Assembly: GCA_038529265.1 (NCBI GenBank)
Contig: JBCBDX010000001.1
Coordinates: 186,001-250,000 of the forward strand
DNA from: JBCBDX01 sp038529265
Lineage (GTDB): Bacteria; Pseudomonadota; Alphaproteobacteria; Rhizobiales; Rhizobiaceae
Length of the DNA stretch: 64,000 nt
Reading direction: 5' to 3'
Shown here one piece after another: positions 17,375 through 26,063 of this stretch (positions are counted from its first letter, which is position 1; each line of letters opens with the position of its first letter). The translations under genes and the position numbers were made by a program. Under the pieces are notes generated by a model that searched no databases, was not told the DNA's origin, and saw only the letters and a program-made list of their open reading frames with translations.

Positions 17375-18949
17375 TCACAAAAGCGATCCTTGGCTTTGAT
17401 CGCCCAGCTGCTTTTTCTTTTTGGTTTTTTTGAGTTCAGAAGCGGTGCTGCCTACAACAGCGCTGGTCCGGGTTTGATCACCAAATTCGATATCCAAGAC
17501 AGCGCCAGCATCCAAACCCTTATTGCTGCGCACAGGCTGCCCATTTTCGTCGCGCACGAGCGAGAAGCCACGGGCCAAAACGCTTTTGTAGGAAAGCGTA
17601 CGCAAAAGGCGTTGTATGCGCGTGGTGTCGGCGTTTGCTCTTTCAAAACGTCGCTCTAAGGCACGGTCAAGTCGTCCGACGGCGACGGCGATGCGCTCTC
17701 TTCCTTCCACGCTTTTGCGCGCGACCACCGTTGGTTTCAGCGCTGAAGCGCGTGTTTCGAGCGCCTGACGTTTGCCGGTGACGAACCGCCCAAATGATAC
17801 GGGTAGGCCTTTCTCCATCTGCTGCAGCGTGCCCCTTGCCAAAGACAAACGCGCGCTCAAACGTTCAGGTGAAATCCGTGCCGCAGCTTCCGCAAATCGA
17901 ATTCTTTTTTGCGCTGTTGCTCGATCCAACCCGGAGCCAAGTCGCATGGAGATGCCATCCAGCTTCTGCCGGGGCAGCGCCAGCAATGCATCGGCCGCAG
18001 GCAAACCGCGCGAGGATGCCCTTAAGCGTTCTCTTCTTTTGTCTGTCTCGCGGCTGATCGCAGCCTGTAGTCGTGCGCCAAGCTGGGCGACATAGGCTTG
18101 GAGCTCACCCTTGACCGGGACAGCCATTTCCGCTGCACCTGTCGGAGTGGGCGCGCGTCGGTCAGCCACATAGTCGATCAGTGTCGTGTCGGTCTCATGG
18201 CCGATCGCGGAGATAAGCGGGATATCGGACATGGCTGCCGCCCGCACGACAATCTCTTCGTTAAAGCCCCACAAATCTTCAACGCTGCCGCCGCCACGTG
18301 CAACGATCAATACATCAGGACGCATGATGAAGCCATCAGGTTCAAGCTCATTGAAGCCAACAATGCCGCGCGCGACTTCGCCAGCTGATGTTTCACCCTG
18401 AACCCGAACAGGCCAAACGATCACATGAAGGGGGTACCGATCATTCAGTCGATGCAAAATATCCCGGATGACCGATCCGGTGGGTGAAGTTACAACGCCA
18501 ATGACCTTTGGCAGGTAGGGCAAGGGTTTTTTACGCTCATCGTCAAACAGCCCCTCAGCCGCCAAACGTTTTTTGCGCTCTTCCAGCAGAGCCATCAACG
18601 CGCCGGCGCCAGCTGGTTCAAGATGATCAATAACAATCTGGTACTTTGATTGGCCCGGGAACGTGGTGATCTTGCCGGTCGCGATCACCTCCAAGCCTTC
18701 TTCCGGTTTGATTGGAAGTTTTGAAGCTGCGCCCTTCCAAATCACGCCTGCGATAACGGCACGGTCATCTTTCAAGTCCAGATAGACGTGACCCGAAGCA
18801 GGGCGGCTTACTCGCCCCAGTTCACCGCGTACCCGCACCCGTCCAAAAGCATCTTCCACTGTCCGTTTTATCGCTCCGGACAGTCCCGAAACGGAGAACT
18901 CCGAAACGTTTGAATGCTCAGAATCGGCGTTTGCGAAAAAATCAGCCAT
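17375..18949 (-). CDS. xseA: Exodeoxyribonuclease VII large subunit
   Basis: 524 residues from the ATG at 18949; a GTG codon lies immediately before it. An N-terminal OB fold (about residues 18-110; VRVRGELGRVSRPASGHVYLDLKDD) is followed by the catalytic region with the conserved GVVTSPTGSVIRDILHRLNDRYP, ARGGGSVEDLWGFNEE and SAIGHETDTTLIDYVADRRAPTPTGAAE. A long coiled-coil part then precedes the C-terminal signature LARGFSLVRDENG. With XseB (not in the window) it degrades single-stranded DNA into oligonucleotides. The very C-terminus has a lysine-rich tail (KKTKKKKQ) beyond the usual end. It is divergent from the EamA transporter with 45 bp between starts. Confidence 0.95.
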   Translation of the reverse strand: MADFFANADSEHSNVSEFSVSGLSGAIKRTVEDAFGRVRVRGELGRVSRPASGHVYLDLKDDRAVIAGVIWKGAASKLPIKPEEGLEVIATGKITTFPGQSKYQIVIDHLEPAGAGALMALLEERKKRLAAEGLFDDERKKPLPYLPKVIGVVTSPTGSVIRDILHRLNDRYPLHVIVWPVRVQGETSAGEVARGIVGFNELEPDGFIMRPDVLIVARGGGSVEDLWGFNEEIVVRAAAMSDIPLISAIGHETDTTLIDYVADRRAPTPTGAAEMAVPVKGELQAYVAQLGARLQAAISRETDKRRERLRASSRGLPAADALLALPRQKLDGISMRLGSGLDRATAQKRIRFAEAAARISPERLSARLSLARGTLQQMEKGLPVSFGRFVTGKRQALETRASALKPTVVARKSVEGRERIAVAVGRLDRALERRFERANADTTRIQRLLRTLSYKSVLARGFSLVRDENGQPVRSNKGLDAGAVLDIEFGDQTRTSAVVGSTASELKKTKKKKQLGDQSQGSLL

Positions 18950-18994
18950 CACCTACTAACACGCGATATTTGATAAAGGTCAACGCGTCTCTTC

Positions 18995-19918
18995 ATGGCC
19001 AGCAGCTCCATACAAGAAAGCTCCAAGACGGGCGCATTCACTGCATTCGACTATGTTCTTTATGCGGTGACCGTCGGCAGTTGGTCGGTCTCCTGGTATG
19101 CGCTTTCCTTGCAGCCGGGCGCAGTCGCCAACGAGGTGTCGCTGGTCTACCGGTTTGTTATCGCAAGCGCGGTGATGCTGGTATGGTGTCTATTGAAAGG
19201 TGAAACCCTTTGGTTCGCTCCACGACAACATGTTAGCTTCATCGCCACGGGCATCTTTATTTTCTCAACCAACTTTCTGCTGTTTTACTACGGATCGAGC
19301 TATGTGGTCAGCGGCTTGTTGTCGGTCATTTTCTCACTAGCCTCGTTGACGAATATCTTTTTGGCGGCGCTTATTTTCCGAGAGCGACCCAACCTGCGTA
19401 TCGTTGCCGCCGCTTGTCTTGGTGCATGTGGCATTGCCCTGCTGTTTTGGCCTGAGATGTCCAATCAAGGGTTGGAGAGCGGCGTTTTGATTGGCCTTGC
19501 GCTTTGTATGGCGGGTACCTTGTGTTTTTCCATTGGCAGCTTGCTGTCATCGCGCATGCAGGGCGGCCAATCTAAGGTGCCTTTGGTGGCGGCCAACACG
19601 TGGGGTATGATTTACGGTGCGCTCTGGTGTGCTTTACTGGCATTGGCGCAAGGCAAGTCGTTCAACTGGGATCCACGGCCAGAATATGCCTATTCGCTTG
19701 TTTTCCTGGCTTTGGTTTCCACAGTCCTGGCGTTTGCTGGCTATCTCACCTTGGTAAAGAGAATAGGGCCAGGCCGCGCCGGTTATGCGACGGTGGTTTT
19801 TCCAATATTTGCGCTTTTGGTCTCGACCTTTGTGGAAGACTATCAGTGGACGTTTGCAGCTTTCGCAGGGCTTGCCTTTGTGATTGTCGGCAATGTTGTT
19901 GTGATGCGTGGCCGCTAG
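18995..19918 (+). CDS. EamA/DMT-family transporter
   Basis: A 307-residue integral membrane protein with ten predicted helices in two EamA repeats. FIFSTNFLLFYYGSSYVVSGLLSVIFSLASLTNIFLAALIFRERP ends the first repeat, and the second ends GYATVVFPIFALLVSTFVEDYQWTF (segments given here as landmarks around residues 85-130 and 265-290). The family includes exporters and importers of amino acids and metabolites; substrate unknown. It starts 45 bp from the divergent xseA and ends convergently with the DUF937 gene. Confidence 0.87.
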   Translation: MASSSIQESSKTGAFTAFDYVLYAVTVGSWSVSWYALSLQPGAVANEVSLVYRFVIASAVMLVWCLLKGETLWFAPRQHVSFIATGIFIFSTNFLLFYYGSSYVVSGLLSVIFSLASLTNIFLAALIFRERPNLRIVAAACLGACGIALLFWPEMSNQGLESGVLIGLALCMAGTLCFSIGSLLSSRMQGGQSKVPLVAANTWGMIYGALWCALLALAQGKSFNWDPRPEYAYSLVFLALVSTVLAFAGYLTLVKRIGPGRAGYATVVFPIFALLVSTFVEDYQWTFAAFAGLAFVIVGNVVVMRGR

Positions 19919-19930
19919 GTCGAACAAAGC

Positions 19931-20797
19931 CTACCGGCGCATACCCTGCAGATATTTGTCAAAAATCTGTTCCATGGATTGCTGATAGGTCTCCTGCTGG
20001 CGACGACCGGTCTCAAACATATCACCAAATAGATCGCCATAAGGGTTTTGCGATTGGCGGTTGCGCGGCTGCGGTTCGGGCTGCTGGGCCTGCTCCAACA
20101 TGTCGCGAAAGATTTTCCCCAAAGGATTATTGTCCGGGTTCATTGGATTGGGGATGCGGCCTCGATCATCCTGATCATCGCGTGCGACAGGCTCACCATT
20201 ACCGAACATTTGTTCCAAAATCTTGCCGAGTGGGTTTTCCATCGGGTTGGAATTGCGAGGCGCCCGTTGCGATGTTGCGCCGCCCATGCCCATACTATCC
20301 ATGCCCTGTTTCATCATCTGCTCGACGATCTGTCCGAACACGTTACCACCCGCGCCCGATGAAGCGTTAAACATGCTATTGTTTGTATTCTTGGCCATGC
20401 CGCCCATCAGTGTTGTCGCAATAACCGGCAACATCTGTTTTAAAACCTCTTGGCCAATACCGGTGGCGGCTTCTGCCTGTTTTGCCACAGCGCGACTCAC
20501 ATCCTTTGAACCGAAAAATTGCCCCAGCAATTCATTGCCTGCAGTCTTGCCATCCGGCGCAAAGGCTTTCGTAATATCGTCAAAAAAACCAGTTTGGCCT
20601 TGGGCTCTTGTCAGCGTCTCAAAAAACTCAGATACGCCGTCCGGTTCTGATGTCTTGCGCTTAAAACCGGTTGAGAAGGCGGGCATAAGTGCCTCAACGG
20701 CAGTTTCCACTGTCTTTTCATCCAAGCCGAATTGTCGCGCCATCACGCGCATGGCATCGCCATTTTGCGCTTGGCTGAAGATATCAAACATATTCAC
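19931..20797 (-). CDS. DUF937 domain protein
   Basis: A 288-residue soluble protein. The N-terminal half (about 1-150) matches DUF937, with the helix-rich MFDIFSQAQNGDAMRVMARQFGLDEKTVETAVEALMPAF and the glycine-rich LLGQFFGS and LPVIATTLMGGM. The C-terminal half is low-complexity, rich in Met, Asn, Gln and Pro, with three related PMENPLGKILEQMFG, NPDNNPLGKIFRDMLEQ and NPYGDLFGDMFETG motifs. A GTG at 20797 is 6 nt after GGAGGG and is favoured over the ATG two codons later. Function unknown. The C-terminal repeats look like short linear motifs for self-association, which is only a guess. Confidence 0.8.
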   Translation of the reverse strand: MNMFDIFSQAQNGDAMRVMARQFGLDEKTVETAVEALMPAFSTGFKRKTSEPDGVSEFFETLTRAQGQTGFFDDITKAFAPDGKTAGNELLGQFFGSKDVSRAVAKQAEAATGIGQEVLKQMLPVIATTLMGGMAKNTNNSMFNASSGAGGNVFGQIVEQMMKQGMDSMGMGGATSQRAPRNSNPMENPLGKILEQMFGNGEPVARDDQDDRGRIPNPMNPDNNPLGKIFRDMLEQAQQPEPQPRNRQSQNPYGDLFGDMFETGRRQQETYQQSMEQIFDKYLQGMRR

Positions 20798-20953
20798 GGC
20801 TCACCCTCCCTATCTTACAGAACTCTAACCAAGCCAGCTTGGATCACAAGCGATTAGCGCACCTTGCTTCCTGGACTGGAAAGATATGTTTTTTTGCTTC
20901 GCACATTGAACTCTTGCCACACTATGGACATCTAGCAGTCAGAGGATGTCACC

Positions 20954-21211
20954 ATGTCCATTGTTCATAAACTTATGCGAACCGTACTGATCATTGCTGG
21001 CGCTCTCATCGCCATACCTTTAGCTGTGTTCTTGGCCATCATCGCCTTGATTGTTACCCTGGCATGCATGGTTTTTGGAGCTCTAAGGGATGTCTTCAAA
21101 GGCAAGCCTCGATGGGACGATGCATTCAATGTCAACACCTACGAGGCAGAGGCTGTTCGCGTTGATAGTTCAAAAATGAACAAACGCCCGATCATCATAG
21201 ACCACGAGTAG
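20954..21211 (+). CDS. Small membrane protein of unknown function (85 aa)
   Basis: An 85-residue protein starting MSIVHKLMRTVLIIAG. One long or two closely spaced hydrophobic segments cover residues about 9-43, followed by a soluble tail (RDVFKGKPRWDDAFNVNTYEAEAVRV). An in-frame ATG follows AGAGGATG. It stands alone between the DUF937 and gshA genes, both on the opposite strand. No family recognised. Confidence 0.65.
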   Translation: MSIVHKLMRTVLIIAGALIAIPLAVFLAIIALIVTLACMVFGALRDVFKGKPRWDDAFNVNTYEAEAVRVDSSKMNKRPIIIDHE

Positions 21212-21231
21212 GTTGTGACCTTAGGCACGCG

Positions 21232-22605
21232 TTAATAGGCGTGCTCGAGAAACACGCGATCAATATCACCTTCCCAGACACTGTTGTACAGAGTGAGCAT
21301 TTGCTCAGCACTGGTTGTGCCGCGCGCAACCGTTTCTTCGAGCGGAGCAAGGAAATGAGCTTCATCAAAGCCTTCGGCATTAGGTTTTTTGCGATCGATT
21401 AAACCTTGCCGCGCAATACCAAGCACCTCGTATGAAATATCGCGAACTGATTGGCCCTTCATCAAAGCGCCAAGACCGTCCCTTGGCACGGCATTGCGCA
21501 ACGAAACGACATCTTCAAATGACCAGTCTTTCGTTAGCTGGTCGGCTGAATCCAGAGCCGTTTCTGCGTAGAGCAAGCCTACCCAAAATGCCGGCAAAGC
21601 GCAGATACGTCGCCACGGTCCACCGTCGGCGCCGCGCATCTCAATGAATTTTTTGAGCCTGACTTCAGGAAACACCGTAGACAGATGGTTTGTCCAATCG
21701 CCCTTGTTCGGGCGGGCATCCGCAATTTCGCCGTCCAATGCGCCATTCATGAACTGCCGGAATGTGACATGCGTGCAGTCATGATATTTGCCCTCGCGCA
21801 ACACGAAATACATGGGCACGTCCAAAACCCATTCGACATAATCCAGAAAGCCGAAATCGTCTGCGAACACCATAGGTAGCACGCCAGTACGATAGGGATC
21901 TGTGTCGCGCCAAATGTCAGCACGCCATGATTGAAGCGTGTTTGGCTTGCCATCCGTGAATGGTGAGTTGGCAAATAGCGCCGTCGCAATCGGCTGTAGT
22001 TTGTATGCGACCTGCATCTTTTTGCGCATGTCAGCCTCCGATGAGAAATCGAGGTTGACCTGAATTGTCGATGTCCGGTGCATCATATCGAGGCCCTGGC
22101 TACCGACGGTCGGCATGTAGGCCCGCATAATATCGTATCGAGATTTGGGCATCCGTGGTGTTTCCGCCAAGGTCCACTTGGGGCTGCCACCCAAACCCAA
22201 AAACTTGATACCGAGCGGATCGGCAATTTGGCGCAATTGCGCCAAGTGCAGGTTTGATTCACGGCAGGTCTCATGGATGGTTTCCAGGGGCGCCCCTGAA
22301 AGCTCAAACTGCCCACCTGGCTCCAGCGAAATGGCACCCATTCCATTGGGTTCAAACAAGCCTATCAGGTTGCCTTCATCGATGATGGGTTGCCAACCAA
22401 GCCGTTTCTGCATGCCCTCAAGCAGCGCTTTGATCGAGCGTTCTCCATCATAGGGAACGGGACCATGATTGTCCGCAAAGAATGGAAACTTTTCATGCTC
22501 GGTACCGATGCGCCATTCTTCTTCCGGCTTACATCCAGACGCCAGATAGGCGGCCAATTCTTCCAAATCACCAATGGGTGTTTCGTCGGTGGTATCTCGA
22601 GCCAT
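21232..22605 (-). CDS. gshA: Glutamate-cysteine ligase (plant/alphaproteobacterial type)
   Basis: I use the ATG at 22605 (457 residues, MARDTTDETPIGDLEELAAYL), which has GGAGG 12 nt upstream; a TTG seven codons earlier gives no better context. Hallmarks of the GCS2/EgtA-like type: GTEHEKFPFF, EPGGQFELSGAPLETIHETCRE, GGSPKWTLAETPRMPKSRY and MHRTSTIQVNLDFSSEADM. It makes gamma-glutamylcysteine, the first step of glutathione synthesis, in the cytosol. It follows rsmE on the same strand after about 110 bp. A glutathione S-transferase encoded at 44641 uses the product. Confidence 0.93.
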   Translation of the reverse strand: MARDTTDETPIGDLEELAAYLASGCKPEEEWRIGTEHEKFPFFADNHGPVPYDGERSIKALLEGMQKRLGWQPIIDEGNLIGLFEPNGMGAISLEPGGQFELSGAPLETIHETCRESNLHLAQLRQIADPLGIKFLGLGGSPKWTLAETPRMPKSRYDIMRAYMPTVGSQGLDMMHRTSTIQVNLDFSSEADMRKKMQVAYKLQPIATALFANSPFTDGKPNTLQSWRADIWRDTDPYRTGVLPMVFADDFGFLDYVEWVLDVPMYFVLREGKYHDCTHVTFRQFMNGALDGEIADARPNKGDWTNHLSTVFPEVRLKKFIEMRGADGGPWRRICALPAFWVGLLYAETALDSADQLTKDWSFEDVVSLRNAVPRDGLGALMKGQSVRDISYEVLGIARQGLIDRKKPNAEGFDEAHFLAPLEETVARGTTSAEQMLTLYNSVWEGDIDRVFLEHAY

Positions 22606-22714
22606 ATTTGCGAGCGGCCTCCACAATAGTGTGCCGGTGGTGACTTATTCGCCGTTCGCTGACAAGGCAAAAGTATTGAACATTTGGATCAGCGAATGTG
22701 AACAATCACCTATC

Positions 22715-23452
22715 CTATCGCCAGTCACCAAGCTTAGCTTGGACGATTGCAAGCGCTGCTACAGCTGCTGTGTCAGCGCGCAGGATGCGTGGCCCTAAAG
22801 GAATAGACTGGACATATGATTTCGCGCGCAGGTTGGCGCGCTCCTCATCTGAAAACCCGCCTTCCGGTCCGATTAAAACGCCAATCTTCTCAGCATTCAG
22901 CGTTTCGAGCCGCGCCAGCGGATTGTTTGTCTCATGGTCTTCATCGCAGAAGATCAGGGCACGGTCTTCTTCCCAGTTGTCCAAAAGAGCTGAGAGCTTT
23001 ACCGGATCACTGCAGTTTGGCAGTGCCAGAACCCCACATTGTTCGGCAGCTTCTACTGCCCATGCGCGGATCTTGTCCATGTTGAGACGATGGTTCTGTG
23101 TGAAATCGGTCAGTACAGGTTGGAGCACGCCAGCGCCCATCTCGACGCTCTTTTGGATCATGTAGTCCAGTCGTCCGGCTTTAAGGGGGGCAAAGCACAT
23201 TAAAAGCGTTGAGGGAGGTGTTTGTGGGCGCTCCAGGGTCTGGCAAACCAACTGGGCTGCTCTTTTGCCATCCCGTTTTAGCCTGGCACGCCACTCGCCA
23301 TCTCGCCCATTAAAGACCAGTAACTCCGAACCGCTCTGCAGGCGCAAGACGTTTAACAGATAGTTTGATTTCGCCTTGTCGAGCGAAACGCTCATGCCTT
23401 CATTTAAAGGCGAGTCTAGAAACAGGCGTTGCAATTTATAGTTGGCGCGCAT
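22715..23452 (-). CDS. rsmE: 16S rRNA (uracil-1498-N3)-methyltransferase
   Basis: A 245-residue SPOUT-type methyltransferase. The N-terminal PUA-like part (about residues 1-75) includes NYLLNVLRLQSGSELLVFNGRDGEW. The trefoil-knot end carries the AdoMet-binding signature IGPEGGFSDEERA and PLGPRILRADTAAVAAL. MIQKSVEMGAGVLQPVLTDFTQ is also diagnostic. It methylates U1498 in the decoding region of 16S rRNA. It sits between the DUF6194-like gene (30 bp upstream) and gshA on the same strand, an order I recall from related genomes. Confidence 0.95.
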   Translation of the reverse strand: MRANYKLQRLFLDSPLNEGMSVSLDKAKSNYLLNVLRLQSGSELLVFNGRDGEWRARLKRDGKRAAQLVCQTLERPQTPPSTLLMCFAPLKAGRLDYMIQKSVEMGAGVLQPVLTDFTQNHRLNMDKIRAWAVEAAEQCGVLALPNCSDPVKLSALLDNWEEDRALIFCDEDHETNNPLARLETLNAEKIGVLIGPEGGFSDEERANLRAKSYVQSIPLGPRILRADTAAVAALAIVQAKLGDWR

Positions 23453-23482
23453 GCCACCGCGTTACGCCATGTGCTGATAATT

Positions 23483-23941
23483 TCAAGTTTCTTTGGCAAG
23501 ACGCTTTTCAAACGCTTCAAGCGATTTTTGATGAGCACGTTCAATATCTGGCCAGATGATATTTATGGTCGCTTGTGTGGGATTGAGAATGCAAACCCAA
23601 CCCATCCATCCGTAAACGGGATGCGGCATTAAGCAGTCTTCTTGGGTAAAAATCCAAGTTCCTTCGATGACACCGCCCTTTGAGGGTCGGGCAGGTCTCG
23701 GTCCAAACAGCTCAGTGTAACGGTTTTGCGGTAGGCCGAAGTTGAACCGCCAAACGCCGGGTCTTGATAGTGCAGAAGCGCGATCATGTGGCCCGTCATT
23801 TTCTTTGATGGTGCAGAAATAGGTGCCCCGCTTTAACCTCTCGTGCGGATTGTAGTAAAAGGTCGCTTCTCCATAAGCCGACTGTATGGATACCGCCGGG
23901 AAGCTGGTCAACAGCAAGTCTGTCAGCTGCGTCTGGTTCAT
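23483..23941 (-). CDS. DUF6194-like protein (152 aa)
   Basis: A 152-residue soluble protein. Landmarks are GEATFYYNPHERLKRGTYFCTIKENDGPHDRAS, RPGVWRFNFGL and HPVYGWMGWVCILNP (around residues 24-55, 60-70 and 106-122). These fit the DUF6194 family as I remember it; its function is unknown and no catalytic motif is obvious. It begins 10 bp after the stop of the 213-residue gene and ends 30 bp before rsmE, so the three probably form one transcript. Confidence 0.7.
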   Translation of the reverse strand: MNQTQLTDLLLTSFPAVSIQSAYGEATFYYNPHERLKRGTYFCTIKENDGPHDRASALSRPGVWRFNFGLPQNRYTELFGPRPARPSKGGVIEGTWIFTQEDCLMPHPVYGWMGWVCILNPTQATINIIWPDIERAHQKSLEAFEKRLAKET

Positions 23942-23950
23942 GCGTTGTCT

Positions 23951-24592
23951 TTAACGCGCCGCTCCTGACACCATTGTGTCAGCAATCGTCGGATCGAAGC
24001 CAGCTTGAATGACCGCCGCTATCGATGGCGGTGTAAGCAAGCTTGCCACTGTTAAATTAAGCTTTGAACTCGGCGTGTATCCATCTGCATGCCAAGCAAG
24101 CCAACCGTCCTTGGCAAACACAAAAGCCTGACCACCACAAGAAGCCATGATGCCATCAGCCAGGTTTCTCGGCATCGCATGAGTTCGCTTTTCCCGTGTC
24201 ATCAATCGCTCCGAATGTAGTATCGCATCGACCGTTTGAACGCCCGGCCAATTTCCGAAGACATCCTTCCAGCTGTCACGAAATTCATTTGCCCTTGCGC
24301 GCTGGCAGTAAAAGCAAGGGCGATGACCAGCAGCCAAAGCGGTCGCTTCATCCAGAAAGAACAGATTTGTCCAGCCAGCGCTCCCATTGCGTCCATTGTA
24401 GCCGAACACGTCTCGCTTTCGGTTTTGAAAGTCACAGAGGCAGTAGATCCAGGCCTTTGATGACCAGCGACGGTTCGGAAGCAACTGTCTCAACTCAGGG
24501 TCGTGGATAATGCCACGGTTTCCCGTTAACATGCCTCGGGCAGGTGTGGCGATAATGTCACCAAAAGGCGTAACGCGGTTCCTTAGGGCCAT
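23951..24592 (-). CDS. Conserved hypothetical protein with a CxxC motif (213 aa)
   Basis: 213 residues from the ATG at 24592; a GTG lies two codons earlier. The N-terminal part includes TPARGMLTGNRGIIHD and WSSKAWIYCLCDFQNRKR. The centre has FFLDEATALAAGHRPCFYCQRARANEF, where Cys-x2-Cys within GHRPCFYC resembles the cysteine arrangement of small metal-binding modules such as the Ada N-terminal domain. The C-terminus (AFVFAKDGWLAWHADGY) lacks membrane segments. I know of no assigned function. It heads a likely unit with the DUF6194-like gene and rsmE. Confidence 0.7.
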   Translation of the reverse strand: MALRNRVTPFGDIIATPARGMLTGNRGIIHDPELRQLLPNRRWSSKAWIYCLCDFQNRKRDVFGYNGRNGSAGWTNLFFLDEATALAAGHRPCFYCQRARANEFRDSWKDVFGNWPGVQTVDAILHSERLMTREKRTHAMPRNLADGIMASCGGQAFVFAKDGWLAWHADGYTPSSKLNLTVASLLTPPSIAAVIQAGFDPTIADTMVSGAAR

Positions 24593-24689
24593 TTTCACTT
24601 AACTTTCACGCTGAACGGCTTCCAATACCAGCCGAACTACCATAGGCGAAACGTAGGCGCTTAACGGGTGGGCGTCATATAATGACAAA

Positions 24690-24842
24690 ATGAGCGACGG
24701 GGCCGTAATGCGTGCAGCACTTCTGGTATTTGGAACTGTAACAGCAATCTCTCTTTGGGGCATGGCTGTCTACACCGATGGTGCTGTTGCGTCGAACGTG
24801 CCGCTCGATGGTTACGGCGTTTCTGTCGCACAAAGTGACTGA
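24690..24842 (+). CDS. Possible 50-aa small membrane or exported peptide
   Basis: ATG 24690 to TGA 24842 encodes 50 residues: MSDGAVMRAALLVFGTV, then TAISLWGMAVYTDGAVAS, then a short polar tail. One hydrophobic segment of about 17 residues starts at residue 7 and could be a membrane anchor or an uncleaved signal. The ribosome site is weak, and an internal ATG (MRAALLV) is an alternative. It lies alone in an otherwise gene-free stretch before the lldD-like gene. Hydrophobic composition makes coding plausible, not proven. Confidence 0.4.
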   Translation: MSDGAVMRAALLVFGTVTAISLWGMAVYTDGAVASNVPLDGYGVSVAQSD

Positions 24843-24918
24843 CAGTCTTAGCTTTCAGTCTATCTTTTCAAGAAACGATGAACTGAATATCACTTCTGCG
24901 ATGCACGGGGAGTGAGCA

Positions 24919-26055
24919 ATGTTTGGTGAACCACTGACAATCGAGGATTTGCGCAGGCGGGCTGAGTTCCGCGTCCCTCGCATGTTCTATGACTACGCGG
25001 ATTCTGGTTCATGGACCGAAGGCACTTACCGCGACAATGAAGATGCTTTTCAGCGATTGAAAATACGGCAGCGTGTCGCGGTCGACATAGAGCACCGCTC
25101 CGTCAAGACTAAAATGCTTGGCCGCGAGGTGGCCATGCCCGTTGCATTGGCGCCGGTCGGTCTGACAGGCATGCAGCATCCGGACGGCGAAATCCAAGCG
25201 GCGTTAGCAGCTCAACGATTTGGCGTGCCTTTTACCCTATCCACAATGAGCGTCTGCTCCATCGAAGCGGTTGCAGAAGCAACGCATCAGCCGTTTTGGT
25301 TCCAGCTATATGTTATGCGCGATCGCGGCTTCGTTGAAGACTTGATCAATCGCGCCAAAAATGCGGGTTGCGACGCGTTGGTATTAACGCTCGATCTGCA
25401 GGTGCTCGGACAACGCCACAAGGACATCCGAAACGGCTTGTCCGCGCCACCGAAGGCGACAGTCAAATCCATATTGAACCTCATGACCAAACCGCAGTGG
25501 TGTCTTGGCATGTTGGGCACCAAGAACCGCTCATTTGGTAATATTGTCGGTCACGCACCGGGTGTCACCAACATGACAAGCCTGTCGGAATGGACACACG
25601 AGCAATTCGACCCTTCACTGAGTTGGGAGTCCATTGAGTGGATCAAGTCCGTTTGGGGCGGCAAGCTGATCCTTAAAGGAATCAATGATGTGGAGGATGC
25701 GGAAATCGCAGCCAAAACCGGTGCTGATGCCATTATCGTCTCAAACCATGGTGGCCGTCAGTTGGACGGGGCGGCAGCATCAATTGACGTGCTGGGACCG
25801 ATTGTCGATGCCGTTGGCGACAAGCTCGAAGTCTATATGGATTCGGGTATTCGCTCTGGACAGGATGTTTTCAAAGCAATGGCGCTTGGTGCCAAGTCAA
25901 CGTTCATTGGCCGCGCGTTTATCTACGGCTTGGGTGCGATGGGTGAAAAGGGCGTCCAAAAGGCGTTGGAGATCATTCATGGCGAATTGGACAAGACCAT
26001 GGGATTTGCCGGGGAAACGGACATTGAAAACGTTGGGCGTCACAACTTGTTGTGA
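24919..26055 (+). CDS. lldD: FMN-dependent alpha-hydroxy-acid dehydrogenase (L-lactate dehydrogenase family)
   Basis: A 378-residue TIM-barrel flavoprotein. The start EPLTIEDLRRRAEFRVPRMFYDYADSGSWTEGTYRDN is typical. The active-site block SNHGGRQLDGA holds the catalytic His (about residue 277) and the substrate-binding Arg. DSGIRSGQDVFKAMALGAKSTFIGRAF binds the FMN phosphate. Family members oxidise L-lactate, glycolate or mandelate, and the close similarity to LldD makes lactate most likely. A strong GGGGAGTGAGCA ribosome site precedes the ATG. It is convergent with the GntR-type regulator and near glcDEF, consistent with a 2-hydroxyacid catabolic block. Confidence 0.9.
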   Translation: MFGEPLTIEDLRRRAEFRVPRMFYDYADSGSWTEGTYRDNEDAFQRLKIRQRVAVDIEHRSVKTKMLGREVAMPVALAPVGLTGMQHPDGEIQAALAAQRFGVPFTLSTMSVCSIEAVAEATHQPFWFQLYVMRDRGFVEDLINRAKNAGCDALVLTLDLQVLGQRHKDIRNGLSAPPKATVKSILNLMTKPQWCLGMLGTKNRSFGNIVGHAPGVTNMTSLSEWTHEQFDPSLSWESIEWIKSVWGGKLILKGINDVEDAEIAAKTGADAIIVSNHGGRQLDGAAASIDVLGPIVDAVGDKLEVYMDSGIRSGQDVFKAMALGAKSTFIGRAFIYGLGAMGEKGVQKALEIIHGELDKTMGFAGETDIENVGRHNLL

Positions 26056-26063
26056 CACCATTG

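Noticed and set aside
17171..17659. A plus-strand frame starting inside tRNA-His
   Set aside because: It overlaps the tRNA and the xseA 3' end and shows no family features.
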